Under the pieces are notes generated by a model that made no database searches, was not told the DNA's origin, and saw nothing but the letters and a program-made list of their open reading frames with translations. Shown here piece by piece: positions 12,055-24,054 of a stretch of DNA of 64,000 bases (position 1 is its first letter; the number at the start of each line of letters is the position of its first letter). The stretch comes from Lineus longissimus (taxonomy: Eukaryota > Nemertea > Pilidiophora > Heteronemertea > Lineidae). Both the position numbers and the translations under genes were made by a program. Where the stretch lies: NCBI RefSeq assembly GCF_910592395.1, contig NC_088318.1, positions 9,734,349 through 9,798,348 of the forward strand, written 5' to 3'.

Positions 12055-12588
12055 CCTATAGTCGAATTCATAAGTAAATGTCACTGCCCTTTTGGGCCGC
12101 TGCGCAAAAACTACTGGACCGATTTCTTCAAAGTTTGGTTTTTCTTGAATCTAATTTCGGAACCCAAGAGGATTTTCATATTTTAGTAACCATGGTTACG
12201 AAATAATATTTTTTGTATGTATTGGTGTACATTGACGTAGTGTATTGATTTTGACATTTTCTCCTCTGTATACTGCTTATTTCTGGATGCATTTTGCTGA
12301 AATGTTCAGGTTAATTTTTTTTCGTGTGTATCTTTAAAGCTGCTAAGTTTCATTTAGAACTATCCATCAAAAAAATCGGGCCCTCCAGATTCCCCCAAAA
12401 TGGCCAACGGGCTCCAAAGTTGACCATTTTTTTCTTTATAATTTGCAAATCTCTAACCTGGAAATTGTGTTGGAACCCGAAATTAGATTCAAGAAAAACC
12501 AAACTTTGAAGAAATCGGCCCAATAGTTTTTGCACAGCGACCCAAAAGGGCAGTGTCAGTGACATTTACTTATGAATCCGACTATAGG
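12055..12588. mobile_element. MITE, 534 bp, with terminal inverted repeats of about 110 bp
   Basis: The left arm begins CCTATAGTCGAATTCATAAG at 12055 and runs to about 12168 (ATCTAATTTCGGAACCC). The right arm (12472-12588) is its reverse complement, ending CTTATGAATCCGACTATAGG, with about ten differences including a 6-base insertion (TGACAC). The core of about 300 bp has no coding capacity. The long arms can fold into one large foldback. The target duplication is unclear because the outermost bases are themselves palindromic (CTATAG); a TA duplication is possible. Confidence 0.75.
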
Positions 12589-12860
12589 CCTAACTATAAA
12601 AGCACTGATGACAGCTGTGCTACACTTTCATCATTATCATCATCTACTTTAGTCAACCAGCTCAGATGACCTATCTTAGGGCAGTGATCGGTAACGGTGA
12701 ACTCCTTCCGACCCAACAGGCAAATGTTTACATTCGTGTCTCCGTGTATCATGGATTCATGTGTATACTAACACCGTTGTTGTGTTGACACACTGACTGA
12801 CTCTGACTGTGTACATTTCTACAGCGACGAAAAACGATCACAAAAATGGTTCTTTTTAAG

Positions 12861-13104
12861 CACTCGTGACACGTTTACAAAAATTAAAGCAAGTGTTTTT
12901 AGTAGAGGTTTACCTGATGAGTAGCGTCTGGGTGATTATAAACCATTAACTTGTGTTTAAAAGCCCACATTGTAACGAAAGGTTCCGGCTTGACGCTAAT
13001 CTCCAATAACGGCAGCCGCCATTTTGCCATACTCTCGAAACTTTGGGATCGTCAAATGCAATGGAAATCACATAATTTCTGACACACACTGATACAATTC
13101 ATCA
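12861..13104 (+). repeat. Direct repeat R1, second copy
   Basis: Second copy of the 11329 repeat, starting CACTCGTGACACGTTTACAA and ending TGACACACACTGATACAATTCATC. The MITE at 12055 lies between the two copies. Confidence 0.6.
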
Positions 13105-13660
13105 TTTTATTGTTCTTTCACAGTATTATTACGCCACCCCGATTCGCAAGGCAGCTTGTACCAACTGGCTCTGCATTGACTATCCCCATTCCAAGCCGAA
13201 GAACAGTGTGACAAGTTTCTCATTTTACCTTCCAATCACAGTCAAAATTTTCTAAAACAACCGGCAATGAGGACAAACTAATAATCTCAAACCAATCACA
13301 AGAATGTGATCAACACATACGACCTCATCCGAAGAGCGGATGATTAAGTTTTAGCATTGATTCAAGGTGATTTAATTCCTTCTTCGTCTCGCTTCAAATT
13401 CATAAAATGGCTGTCTTCCATACTTGTAGTATGCAGATCTAGTGGCGTAGTACAACACTGCACATCTGGGATACCCCGACGGATTGCCTCGAACCGCGAA
13501 ATTCAAAACTGCTGGCAATGTGCCAACTGACATTTTTGCACAATACCGCCACCTAGTGATATGAAACGAAATTAATATATTTAATATCGAAACCTCTATA
13601 TCAGGCCGACCTCTAAAACTTCATTTCAAACTTCAATCTGCTGGAATAAAGAAAAGGGCT
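13105..13660. other. Unassigned sequence
   Basis: No gene or RNA is recognised. The stretch is unique within this window. Confidence 0.25.
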
Positions 13661-13669
13661 TTTTTAACC

Positions 13670-14110
13670 TTGACCTACTTATACCTGAATAGTAGGTCAC
13701 ACTGACCTAAATCTGTGTCAACATGTAGAGATGCCCAATAGGTGTCTACATACCAAATTTAGAGAGTCTATGACCAATAGCAAAAAAACGTGCCATGATC
13801 AAAGAAATTTTAGAGTTCGACCTCTGTGACCTTGAAATGAAGGTCAAATCAAAAACCCGTGTGATATGTGATGTACCTTTATTAGATACACCCACCATAA
13901 AATTTTCATTGCTCTAGCTTTAACCATAAGCTTCAAAATGACAAAAATAGGTTTTCAAAGAGCGCCCCCTATATGGCAGACCAGCAGTCAAATTGCGCTG
14001 ATTTTCATTCTGCATGTTTCTTAACCGCTAAAGCTATGAACTTAAAATTTGGTACACAGGACTCACTATGTCCCATCTGATTCTTTACCTTGCCACCAGG
14101 GGGCCAGGAG
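13670..14110. repeat. Diverged remnants of the 301 bp E-type unit
   Basis: Direct-orientation remnant at 13670-13930 (ACGTGCCATGATCAAAG, CGACCTCTGTGACCTTGAAA, AAAAACCCGTGTGATATGTG) and an inverted one at 13980-14105 (TTTCTTAACCGCTAAAGCTA, TTGCCACCAGGGGGCC). No termini are visible, so only the old interior survives. Confidence 0.5.
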
Positions 14111-14385
14111 TGGAAACCTCAAAAGTGTTATAGATGTATGGTATCTCGTTGGAATTGTATTCCGTGGCGCCATCTGAGATCTCGTTTCAGGAGGGACACA
14201 AAATGGCGAATTCTGGAACTCCGAGACATGGCCTGCTCGCGGCAAAATTCTTTAAAAACCGCTAACAGCAGGGTCCAGAGTTATCAAAAAGTGAGTATGT
14301 CCTTACCGAGTGGTATACCGGTGTCACTTGCCGAAATTGAAGTTCAGGCTCGTAAGGCGAATAAGATCAAAGTACGAGGAACATT

Positions 14386-15126
14386 ATGGTGAATGCAGCC
14401 TCGCTGAGCAATACCGACGATGCACAGTGCGGCCAACTGTGTAACACACGTGCACAGGAAACTGAACGTCAGCTGTCGCTCATTGTGAGCAAGCTAGATA
14501 AACTGAACTTGTTAGATGACTTGCAGAGAGATATGAACGAAGTGAAAAAGTCAATTGAATTCTGTCACATTTCAATTGATGAAACCAAGGCTGAAAATAA
14601 GGAGGTGAAGGTCATGGTTAATAACCTGACAGCTCAAGCTGAACTTTCTGAAAGGGATCGTAAGTCTGACCATGAGCTACTGATCGAAATACAGTGGCGA
14701 TCAATGAGCGACATCCTTTTGTTCTATGATCTGGGTGAAGACGCTGACGAAATTGTCGAGGATAAGTTAAAGACGTTCATCCAAATCAAACTGGAAATAA
14801 CTGATGGTGACAAAATGAAGTTTGTGAGGGTGCATCGACTGGGTCCAAAGAAGAAAGCCAAATTCTCTAAATTCAAAGACAGAGAGACGGTCAGAACATC
14901 CACAAAGAAACTAGCCGGAAAAAAGTTTGGGGTGTCTGAACCAAAAGAGTGGCAGGAACGCAGAAAGTCTCTGATGACGAAATTCAGAGAGGCGAAGAAG
15001 GATGGGGAAAGAGTGAAATTTTATAAAGATAAACTAAGACGTTCGCACTTATCAAACGGAGACCAAGGAGAATGCCATGGAATACTAGGAGAAAAAGGAG
15101 GGGTCTGTACCCCCAGTTACATGTAG
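14386..15126 (+). CDS. L1-like non-LTR retrotransposon ORF1 protein, 246 aa
   Basis: The first half (residues about 20-90) is a predicted coiled coil rich in L/I/K/E heptads. The second half matches the layout of L1-type ORF1: a SMSDILLFYDL strand where active elements have an RRM-like start, then FVRVHRLG, a KFSKFKDRETVR segment and a basic C-terminal domain with PKEWQERRKSLMTKFREAK. In that family the protein trimerises and binds the element RNA. A second frame (14090-14392) overlaps its start by a few bases and may hold the decayed upstream part. ORF1 itself is open, but the downstream endonuclease is broken, so the element is dead. Confidence 0.7.
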   Translation: MVNAASLSNTDDAQCGQLCNTRAQETERQLSLIVSKLDKLNLLDDLQRDMNEVKKSIEFCHISIDETKAENKEVKVMVNNLTAQAELSERDRKSDHELLIEIQWRSMSDILLFYDLGEDADEIVEDKLKTFIQIKLEITDGDKMKFVRVHRLGPKKKAKFSKFKDRETVRTSTKKLAGKKFGVSEPKEWQERRKSLMTKFREAKKDGERVKFYKDKLRRSHLSNGDQGECHGILGEKGGVCTPSYM

Positions 15127-15169
15127 ATTAGAAACTGTTGACTCCAGTCACTTTGATGAAGATTTCAAT

Positions 15170-16060
15170 CTTAGCTTAACTGGGGAACTGCTGAATGAAC
15201 TGGAAGTGTTGCAGGGTATCAACACAAATCTGAAATTTTTGTCACTGAATGTTTGCGGACTGAATTCAAAGGCCGACTTGCCTGATTTTCATGAGTTTAT
15301 CGAACAATATGACTTTATTTGTGTATCAGAAACGAAATGTGATGATGTGGAAGTAGAAAATGTCATGGACAAATTGCCTTCAGATTAAACAGCCTTCTTC
15401 AAGAATAGGAAAGAAGCCAGTGCTATTAGATCTGGTGGAATTTGTGTTATATTTAGAACTCACTTTCTAGATAAAGTTGTGCGTGTTGACTCTGATGATG
15501 TGGATGTCTTGTGGTGCAGAATTGACAAATCACTTTGTAAAACAAAACTTGACATTTTACTGGGAAGTGTCTATGTGCCCCCAGAGAACAGTCGCTATTT
15601 AAAGCCAAGGGTTTTTGAAGAGCTCAAGGTTGAACTTATTTTGCAAAGAATTAATTTAGATGTTCATTTTTGTCTTGGAGGAGATTTTTATGCTAGAACA
15701 GGTCGTTTGGTAGATTTCGTCACTGGAGAACATGATAACTTCATCCAGGTTTTTTTTAATGATGATATTTATGCAGAGCTTGTTGGTACACTCAGGGAAA
15801 GAAAAAACCTTGATACTTCTGCCAATAACTCAGGAGCAGGTATGGTAAATTTTTGTAAAGCTATGGAACTATTGTTTGTGAATGGTAGGGTCTAGGGTGA
15901 CCAGAATGGTGAAAGAACTTTCAGGGGTAAGAGTGCAATTGATTATTTTGTGTGTTCACCAGAAGTGTTTTTAAAGGTTGATTCTCTTCAGGTATCCCCA
16001 GCAAATTATCTGCTGTCTGATGGGCATGCACCGGTTGAACTGGTTCTTAACGAAAATTCT
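15170..16060 (+). pseudogene. L1-like apurinic-type endonuclease (EEP) remnant
   Basis: Fragments in order: FLSLNVCGLNSK at about 15236 (N-terminal Asn motif), FICVSETKCDD at about 15315 (catalytic Glu), GSVYVPPENSRY at about 15565, CLGGDFYARTG at about 15671 (GDFNARTG with N changed to Y), a SAIDYFVCSP segment at about 15930, and LSDGHAP at about 16015 (the family's SDHxP with an inserted Gly). At least two stops and one frame gap break it (15386, 15893). No reverse transcriptase follows, so the element is truncated after the endonuclease. Confidence 0.65.
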
Positions 16061-18300
16061 GTGAAAAGGGTAGCTACTCATGTGGAGGATGCAGCGATGA
16101 TTGCTGTACAGGGTAATATTGATGAAAATGGTAGAAGTATTCATTGAAACATAGATAAAAAGAATGATTTGGTTAGACAATTGCAAGTAAATGAGTCTAT
16201 AGTAGAAATTAATGAAAAATCAGAGGCCCTTTGACATGGGTTAACTATTAAACAACGAAAACAGAGGCACCATTGTTAGGTTGGCTAAATTTATAAAACG
16301 AGGTATGAAATTATATAGCTCTCTTCCAGTTTTGGTTGATGATGATGAAGTGGACGAGGTTCTCATCCCTCCGTTCATTTATAATGGATAGTAAAACATT
16401 ACATTTATTGTTCTATTTTGTATGCTTTAGAAGGCATAGTTCCAGTTTGTATTTTGTATTTTGTATTTTGTATTTTGTAGTTTGTAGTTTTCATAAAAAA
16501 TACTTTTTGTAAATTGTACTCCTCTATGTAATATAATTTGATAGTGAGAGTGTAATAAATTCGTAATAATAATTCGTATTAATTCGTAATGTTGTGAACA
16601 GAATAAGAGAGATGATTAAATGGCCGGGTCGTTTTCGTAAATACGTCTTCCGTTTTCCTCGTTAAGTTTATAACCCGGAGGGCAGCACAGGACGAGACAT
16701 TAACAGTGCAATATCTCTCTTATGACTAAACCAAAAAAAGGTTAAAAGTGGTTAGCCCTATATTCTATGATCTCAAGTTCATCCACAATTCGGCCAAGGA
16801 ATATGTGACAGCAGGCAATATGAAATGTTTTTGTATTTTGTTTTTGCTGAAGATGGCTCACAGTTAGCATATTTTAGAAAGCACTTTGGATGGGTCAGGC
16901 TCTGGCATGAGTGGTACACCAAGGTTGTAGAGACTATGGATCACTTCACATCCTGTTAAGAAATACTTGATTCCTACACCTTTCAAGATGTTGTCCCATT
17001 TTGATTTAGTATATTTCATGATGGTTGAAGTTTAACACATCATCGTTTGGGTTTAAATAGTTTTCATGTTAGATTTCAGAATATTTCCTTTGGTTTTTTC
17101 CTTGATTATTAGCTGTAATTAACGGAGTATTTATTTGGTTACATGTCCAGGATTTGGGATAGCCAACTTCTTCCCCTCCTTTCTCAGACATCCTCTGGTC
17201 TTGGATAGATCAGAAACATTTATGCCAATTTTGATCTGACATAAATCAGCGGAATCCTAGACAACGGAACGCGGCAAACATGGTATGTAGCAAGCTTTGC
17301 CTTTGTTGAGGCCTAGTTTAAATTCTAGCGTGTAAAGTACTTTTCTTATGTATCCGGTCAGTCTTGTTTTCACTATAATGAGAACACGAATAAGAGACAA
17401 AGACTAGACCACGTTGTGCCGTATTATCATCTTAAACATACATTTTAGCCTTCAAGTAGCTTAGGGTTTTGGGAATTTTAAGGCCGACAAGTTCGGTAGG
17501 TCTATCGCTAGTATTTACTCTTAATTATAATCATTTTTGTCCAAATAAAGTTAAAGATTTCGTGGAAGTTTGTACTGGGCATCATTGTCCGCTGCGGCTA
17601 ATGCTTCTTTGTGTACTAAGAAAACATTATCCATGTTTACACTTCCTTGAAGTTGCTTTAAAGACACGTTTTCTATCTTGCGCACTTATGTGCACTTTTG
17701 CATCATTTACTTTGTACGTGATCCGCCATTTTGTCAATCACATCACGTGACTTCGGACTCGGAGATCCACCGGAAACTCCCGAAGCGTAAACTCAACAGT
17801 GCCTTCACCTTTGACCCCTGCCCTCCGGCCAATCAATGATTAGATGTCAACAAATGGACACGTGGACAGGGAGTCCCGGTTTTTAATGACGTCCGTCATC
17901 ACCTCACGTCTTTTGTTGTACTTGTATATAAACATATATTTCCTGTCTGTACATTAGACTTTGAAAAAGGAATCAAAATATCCGAAACTATTTTATACAA
18001 CGTTGTAGTGTTGTTTTTTATATCTATCACGTTTTCTATCTTGCGTCAAGATAAGTAAGTTGTTATTTGACCATAATTACTGATATTGGCATCGCTGTGA
18101 TGATGTAAGCTCCTATATGGTAGTATCTGGCTTTATTATAAACCAATAACAAGTAGAACCTGCATGTATCGGTATTAGCCTATGCTAGTACACTGTTTTG
18201 TATACATGAGAGATTATACATATTCAGGGCATCACTCCTTTAGCGTGCATGGAGTCCCTCTGACCATGCCGTGTTTATGTAAATGAGCCCACTTTCGTCG
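16061..18300. other. Long region without a recognised gene; one 7 bp tandem repeat and a TATA-like site
   Basis: 16446-16488 is a short tandem run of ATTTTGT (five or more units), and 16510-16600 is AT-rich with AATTCGTAAT duplications. 17930-18030 carries TGTATATAAACATATATTT followed by a transcription-start-like stretch. The string TTTCTATCTTGCG occurs at about 17670 and again at about 18030. This could be the promoter or LTR region of the BEL element that follows, but I cannot delimit LTRs. Nothing else is supported. Confidence 0.3.
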
Positions 18301-18307
18301 ACGACGT

Positions 18308-20275
18308 GTGAGCCCTCTTTTATCGTGTTCTCAAACTGTCGTAACAGCAGAAACGGTAGTGGAAAGATGGTCTTCCAGAGACAGAAAACTCTCAGAGAAA
18401 GGACAAGATTTACAGACTGCAAAAACGTTTGAAAAACAAAAGAAGTTTTCGAAACGCCTTGAGGATTTGCAGAACACAATTGGTAGATCACTAGAGGAGG
18501 GTCCTACGAATTTAAGGACAGTCAGGGAAGCCTATAACAGTTGGCTTTTCGTATACGAAGATTTCCTGACTGAGCAGGACAGTTTTTCTATGGCAGTACC
18601 AGAACCAAAGGGAAAGGAATACCGAAATTTATTCGATAAAAAAGATCGTGAATTTAAGAACTTCAAAGGCAAGATTGATAAGTCGATCTCCGATGCTGAT
18701 GGAGAAACAAAACAAAAAATGAACATTTCAGGTTCAGGTAACGTGTCCACAGACATTGACAGGGACAGCATTTCACCTTCGGATAGTGTCTCAAGAATAG
18801 GTAGCAGGCATTCTTCGGGCTCAAGGTCCTCTAGGTCATCAAGGGCCTCGTCCTTGAGTTCAATCAGGCCAAAGGAAGCTCAAAGGAGGTCGGAACTAGA
18901 TGCAAGGATGACAGCCCTCAAGGAACAGCAGGACATTGAAACTCAAAAATTCAAACTTAAGCTAAAAGAGGATGAACTAAAGTTGAAAAACGGAATATCT
19001 TGTGTCAGATGCACGCTGCAAAGTGATTCATGAACATGAAAGTGATTTAGAGACCACATCGCAGAATACTGCAGAAACATTCTTTAGTGCGGAACAAATG
19101 AATGCAGACCTAGATGATGGGAATTTGGGTAGGCCTATGCCAGTGTTAAGTCCCCAGGTTTCACTAGGCTCCAGTAGGCCTATGCCAACATTGAGCCCTC
19201 AGGTCCATATGGTCAACACTCAATCTGAAGCAGTGCTTAATCCTTCAGCCCGTATATTTAGTCCTGCGACTTATCCTTCCACCAAGACAATTGCCCAGTT
19301 ATCCAATGGTGTCGGGCCGGCGGTCGTAACAGTTTCCTCTTACAGGTATGTCTCTGTTCCAGGCCATCCTGAAGTACAGGTGGAAGGAGGGTTAGTATCA
19401 GCTCCACAGTCAGGACCACAACTACCTCCTGCCATGCCATCGACACCCAGACATATGCCAGCTGAGGGAGGGAATGTTGGTGTCACAAGTCGGGCTTTCG
19501 GTAGCAGCACCAATACCACGAGTCAATCAGTGAATCTGGTAAGTAGTCCAGTTACTTCTTCAGACTCAGAGATCTCATCAACCCTGAAAGAATTGAGAAA
19601 GCCTACCTCGGATATCACGAAGTTTGGCAGAGATCCCATGGAATTTAAAGCATACTGCCGGCAGTTTCATTCACGTGTTGTGGCAAACGCGTCATCCAAC
19701 GAAGAAAAGATGAACTACCTATGCCAGTTCACCTCAGGAGAGGCACACTCCATCGTGAAAGGGTATAGCTGCTTAGATGCTGTGATTGGTTTCGCAGCAG
19801 CAATGCAGGAGCTAGAGAGGCGCTATGGGGACAAAGAGACCATAGCGAAGGCATACATAAAGCGGGCCCTGAGTTGGCCCAACGTGATGTCTGGCGATCC
19901 TAAGGGGTTAGATGCATTCGCTATATTTCTTACTGAGTGTAAGAATGCTGTTTCATCGCTAAAGGCATTGCAGGCCCTAGGTTATACAGAAAATATCAGG
20001 GAATGGTGAAAAAACTGCCATTCTATATGCATAGCAAATGGCAAAATCGAGTGTTTGAACTCAAGGAAAAAGGTGAAAGGGTAAGTTTCAGCATTCTGGT
20101 AGACTTCGTTTACAGGGAAGCCAGGAAAATGAATGACCCCACATATGGGCGGCTGGCTCTGACTGGAAACTCAAAGACCACTGAGAAGGGGACACAACAG
20201 GTATCAGGGTACCTTTGCTGCACCACCCCAAGAGAAAAAGACGAAGACCTGCCTAAAATGCGATGGAAACCATGA
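18308..20275 (+). pseudogene. BEL/Pao retrotransposon 1: gag region in three frames
   Basis: 18308-19033 encodes a charged coiled-coil N-terminus ending in a Ser-rich, Arg-rich segment (SRSSRSSRASSLSSIR). Coding continues in another frame at 19002-20009, with the gag core (PTSDITKFGRDPMEFKAY; DUF1759-type) at about 19600-19990, then in a third frame at 20003-20275. A CX2CX4HX4C zinc knuckle (CLKCDGNHEVQKC) straddles the next frame change at 20240-20290. In BEL elements this region makes the particle-forming gag protein. Three single-base frame changes within 2 kb show decay. The first frame has no clear ATG at its left end. Confidence 0.7.
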
Positions 20276-20276
20276 G

Positions 20277-21190
20277 GTGCAGAAATGTCCAGCGTTCCTC
20301 AAACTTGCACTAGATGAAAGGATAGCCTGCCTTCGGACTAAGGGCGCCTGCTTTGGATGTTTAAAGCCAGGACGCAGGAGTGGGAACAAAGGGACAGTAG
20401 TTCTACCAACAGTAACCAGAGCAAACCAAAACACAACACCGCTCAACCGCCCACTGTTCAGGGTACCTCTGCTGCGTGTCTGGAAGGGAGTCCCCGTTGT
20501 TAACATGGGGGCCGTTGAACAGGAGTGTACCTTGGCCATAATACCAGTGAAGGTAAGGTCCGGGACAACTGGTAGAAAGGTAAACACCCATGCTTTCTTA
20601 GATCCGGGAAGCAGCGTCTCGTTCTGCTCGGAGCGTCTGATTGATCAGTTGGGAGTAGAAGGCACAAACGTTCGGATTAAGCTGAATACCATGGGAAACC
20701 CATATTCGATGAACACACGGATCATCAAGAATCTTGAAATTGGTAAACTGGGAGGATCCGATCTTATTTGCATCCCTCAGCTATACAGCAAGGAGAAGAT
20801 ACCAGTATCAAGATGCCACATGCCTACCGAAGAAGATGTAAGAAAATGGCCGCATCTCCAAGGTGTACAGCTCCCACAGATTGATGGTGATGTCGGATTA
20901 TTAATTGACAATGTCGACAATGGAAAAGCAGATGCTTACAGCCCTTTGGAGGTGAAGACTGGTCCCAGGGGAAGCCCACACGCCACTAGGACCACGCTGG
21001 GATGGATTGTGTGGAATGTTGTCCGCATGAAGGAATCACATGGACTGTCATTGGCCGTAAACCAAGCAGAGGTTATTGCAATCGAGCAGTTAGAAGAAGA
21101 TCAAGAGCTTATGAGGCTGGTGTGTGAGGCCATCAATCGCGATTTTCCAGAGAAGGAAATTGACACCAAGAAGGAGCCTTCAAGAGATGA
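20277..21190 (+). pseudogene. BEL/Pao retrotransposon 1: second zinc knuckle and aspartic protease
   Basis: Starts in the zinc-knuckle region (CPAFLKLALDERIA, then a CFGCLKPG second knuckle with the downstream ligands lost). The retropepsin-type active site appears as AFLDPGSSVSFC near 20590-20625 (D-x-G-S form, DUF1758), with LGVEGTNVRIKLNTM and the LGWIVWNVVR flap or C-terminal region at about 20995-21025. The last codons before the solo LTR are SRDD, and coding resumes at 21492 in the same phase. Confidence 0.7.
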
Positions 21191-21491
21191 TGTGACGAGG
21201 CTGGTTTGTCTTTGTCACCGTTTCGTCTTGTCTCTCTGTCCTTGTCTCCGTTTCGTCTTGTCTCTCTGGTTGTGACGAGTGTGATTCACTTCGGGCAGAT
21301 GGCACCACTGTTCTAGGTCAAGCGCCGCCATCTCTCAACCAGTGAACACGTAGATTTTCATCTCTCCAAACTTCTGTAAATTTCTCTATACATTCTCAAG
21401 TTGTGTTCATTAAATTATTTCTATTCGATTTCTAGTGTTTTGTGGATTCTTTTAAGGCCACGATACTTTCGAGAGCCGTTGTATCGTGACA
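21191..21491. mobile_element. Solo LTR, 301 bp, inside BEL element 1
   Basis: Starts TGTGACGAGG and ends TATCGTGACA (TG...CA, with an imperfect terminal inverted repeat). It is flanked by the 5 bp duplication GATGA at 21186-21190 and 21492-21496. The interior has C/T-rich repeats (CGTTTCGTCTTGTCTCTCTG twice) and no coding capacity. Removing it together with one GATGA puts the BEL protease and the following segment in phase. It belongs to a different LTR family from the 285 bp BEL LTRs at 39074. Confidence 0.75.
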
Positions 21492-22550
21492 GATGACAAG
21501 ATGTTTTTCGAGAAGGTCCACTGCACAATGACTTTCGCCAACGGGCATTACAGCATTGGCCTACCTCTTCGCAATGATGATCTGGTCCTGTAGCCCTGAT
21601 CGCAGACATTGAAAAAATGTTCTATCAAGTCAACGTTCCAGTCAAAGACCGAGACCATCTACGCTTCCTGTGGTGGCCAGGGGGAGACCTCAACAAAGAA
21701 CCTGCTACCTTCCGCATGGCCATACATCTCTTTGGCGCAGCAAGCAGTCCTTCATGTGCTAATGTGGCACTGCGTCAAACAATCTTGGACAACTGTAGAA
21801 GCCCTGAGGAGGCAGAGAAGCTGTGTAATCAGTTTTATGTTGACGATTACCTGGACAGACTGGAAGAGACCTCGGAAGACATATCACGAGCAAAGCAAAT
21901 AAAGGAAGTCTGTAGTGTAAGAAGGGCGGCTTCACTTTGACAGGGTATACAAGCAATGATATGGATGTCATAGAGGCTATCGCAATAGAGGACCGGTCAA
22001 AAGAGCTCCAAAAGATCTTTGAGTGTGGAGAAAACGACACCATACCAGTCGAGAGGGCCTTAGGAGTGTCATGGGACCCACAGGCAGATGTGCTAGGCTT
22101 CACGATAGTGCTACCAGAAAAGCCCGCGACCCGGAGAGGAATCCTTTCCCTTGTCAGTTCCATTTACGACCCCATTGGTCAGGTGGCGCCATTCATACTT
22201 CCAGCAAGGGCACTTCTACAATGGCTATGCAAGCAGGAGAAGATTTGGGACGAGCCTATTGGATGTGCGGAATTGAAGCAGTGGCGGCAATGGCTCAAGG
22301 ATCCCCCTGGCTTCAAGACATCAGGATTCCAAGATCGCTAAAACCAGCCCAGTTTTCGGCTGTCTCATACGAGTTGCATACCTTTGGTGATGCTAGTGAG
22401 CTAGGGTATGGCATAGCAGCTCATGTAAGGTTGATAAGCGGTGAGGGAGACGTACAATGTAATCTCTTGTACGGGAAAGCGAGGGTGCACCTCTCAAGAA
22501 GATCACTATCCCTCGCATGGAGCCGACAGCGGCGACACTTGCTGTAAAGA
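21492..22550 (+). pseudogene. BEL/Pao retrotransposon 1: decayed reverse transcriptase and RNase H
   Basis: 21492-21595 is the pre-RT linker (MTFANGHYSIGLPLR), cut by an internal deletion. 21600-21925 holds RT motifs: ADIEKMFYQV (first catalytic Asp), FGAASSPSCANVAL and FYVDDYLD (YVDD box). 21937-22341 has ALGVSWDPQAD and SIYDPIGQVAPFIL, typical of the Pao RT-RNase H connection. After a frame change FGDASELGYG (22383) marks RNase H. Most of the RT fingers and the integrase are missing. The element merges into the gag start of a second BEL at about 22600. Confidence 0.75.
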
Positions 22551-22599
22551 GCGCAGCACTCATCATCAAAGAGATGGGATACCAGTTTGACAGAGTTGA

Positions 22600-23467
22600 G
22601 TTTTGACAGGCCTTTAGGGAACTAGAGAAATTTGGAGCGTATGCGCACGACACCTGCTCCAATTATGACCTCAGCTTGATCCCAGATCACTGGGACACAC
22701 TAGTAGCAGATTTAAACACAATTTCCAACAGGATTGCTGGAGAGTACAAGGAGGTGCGGGCCGCCTTCAGCTCATCCCCCTCAGAGATCCGCAGAGGGGT
22801 TGAACAGGCCACCTCACATGCCAGGGGTTTAATCCAATTCCTGAACGAAAGCCCTCAGCATCAGAGCAGCGAAGATGGTCGATCATCATCCCACTCCAGA
22901 TCATCAAGGTCATGCAGGTCCATCAGGTCAAGGAGGTCAAGTTCCTCAGTATCCAGCGTGTCCCTTGCCAGGAGAGAGGCTGCAGCGAAGACTGCATCGT
23001 TAAGAGCAGCGTTGATGGTCCAGGATGAGGAGGATATGATCGAGGATCAGCTTCTCCAGCTACAACTCAATGAAACAAAGAGAAAGGCGGAAGCTGAATC
23101 TCAGCAGGCCGTGTTGAAAAGATCCATTGAGCGCCAGAAGTTGGTAAAGGAGCTGAAGATGGAGGAAGCTCGTCTTCATTCAGGCCTACGAAGAGAAGAG
23201 AAGAGAAGAAGAGAGGCCCCAGGCAGTTTCGGAGATCAGGCAGTTTCCAGTTCCTCCTATGTTGGCACAGCAGAGTCCGATGGAACCAACCCAAGTACCA
23301 TGCCTGCTACCCGGATGGAGCCACTCAGAGAGTTAAGGACGACACCCTCGATGCAGTCACCATTGCCGCTTGTGACAGTACCAGAGACCCAGAGGAAACA
23401 GGCACAAGTCCAACAGACGGCTAATGGTTGCACAGACGGACGGATGGTTGCACAGACTCGAAATTGA
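22600..23467 (+). pseudogene. BEL/Pao retrotransposon 2: gag N-terminal part
   Basis: Open in one frame from about 22630 (FGAYAHDTCSNYDLSLIP) to the stop at 23465. It has an alpha-helical N-terminus, a Ser/Arg-rich stretch (SRSSRSCRSIRSRRSSSS) near residues 75-95, then a long charged coiled coil. The layout parallels gag of element 1 but the sequence differs, so it is a separate family. Coding is interrupted by the 142 bp tandem array and continues at about 24055. Confidence 0.65.
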
Positions 23468-24053
23468 CGAAGCTGATTTCAAGCACACCACCCTGGTGGT
23501 CATATTGACACTCGGAACGAGCCTGTTTTCGAAAGGAACCTTCCTCTAGTCACCTCCAACGTACATACAAAAAATGAATTTGATCGGACAAACAGTTCTC
23601 CTCGAAATTGACGGAAACTGATTTCAAGCACATATGATGGCCATATTGACAATTGGAACGAGCCTGTTTTCGAAAGGAACCTTCCTCTAGTCACCCCCAA
23701 CGTACATACAAAAAATGAATCTGATCAGACAAACAGTTCTCCTCGAAATTGACGGAAACTGATTTCAAGCACATATGGTGGCCATATTGACAATTGGAAC
23801 GAGCCTGTTTTCGAAAGGAACCTTCCTCTAGTCACCCCCAACGTACATACAAAAAATGAATCTGATCAGACAAACAGTTCTCCTCGAAATTGACGGAAAC
23901 TGATTTTAAGCACACCGCCTGGTGGCCATATTGACAATTGGAACGAGCCTGTTTTCGAAAGGAACCTTCCTCTAGTCACCCCCTACGTACATACAAAAAA
24001 TGAACTTGATCTGACGAACAGTTCTCCTCGAAATTGACAGAAACCGATTTCAA
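23459..24053 (+). repeat. Tandem array, four units of about 142 bp, inside BEL 2 gag
   Basis: CGAAATTGAC starts units at 23459, 23603, 23744, 23885 and 24029 (spacing 141-144). Each unit contains GAACGAGCCTGTTTTCGAAA and AACGTACATACAAAAAATGA. Units 2 and 3 are nearly identical; the outer ones are more diverged, especially around GGTGGCCATATTGACA. The array sits between the coiled-coil and core regions of gag and has no coding role. Confidence 0.8.
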
Positions 24054-24054
24054 A

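Noticed and set aside
12324-12565. Short reading frames on both strands in the MITE
   Set aside because: They are formed by the inverted arms and show no protein signature.
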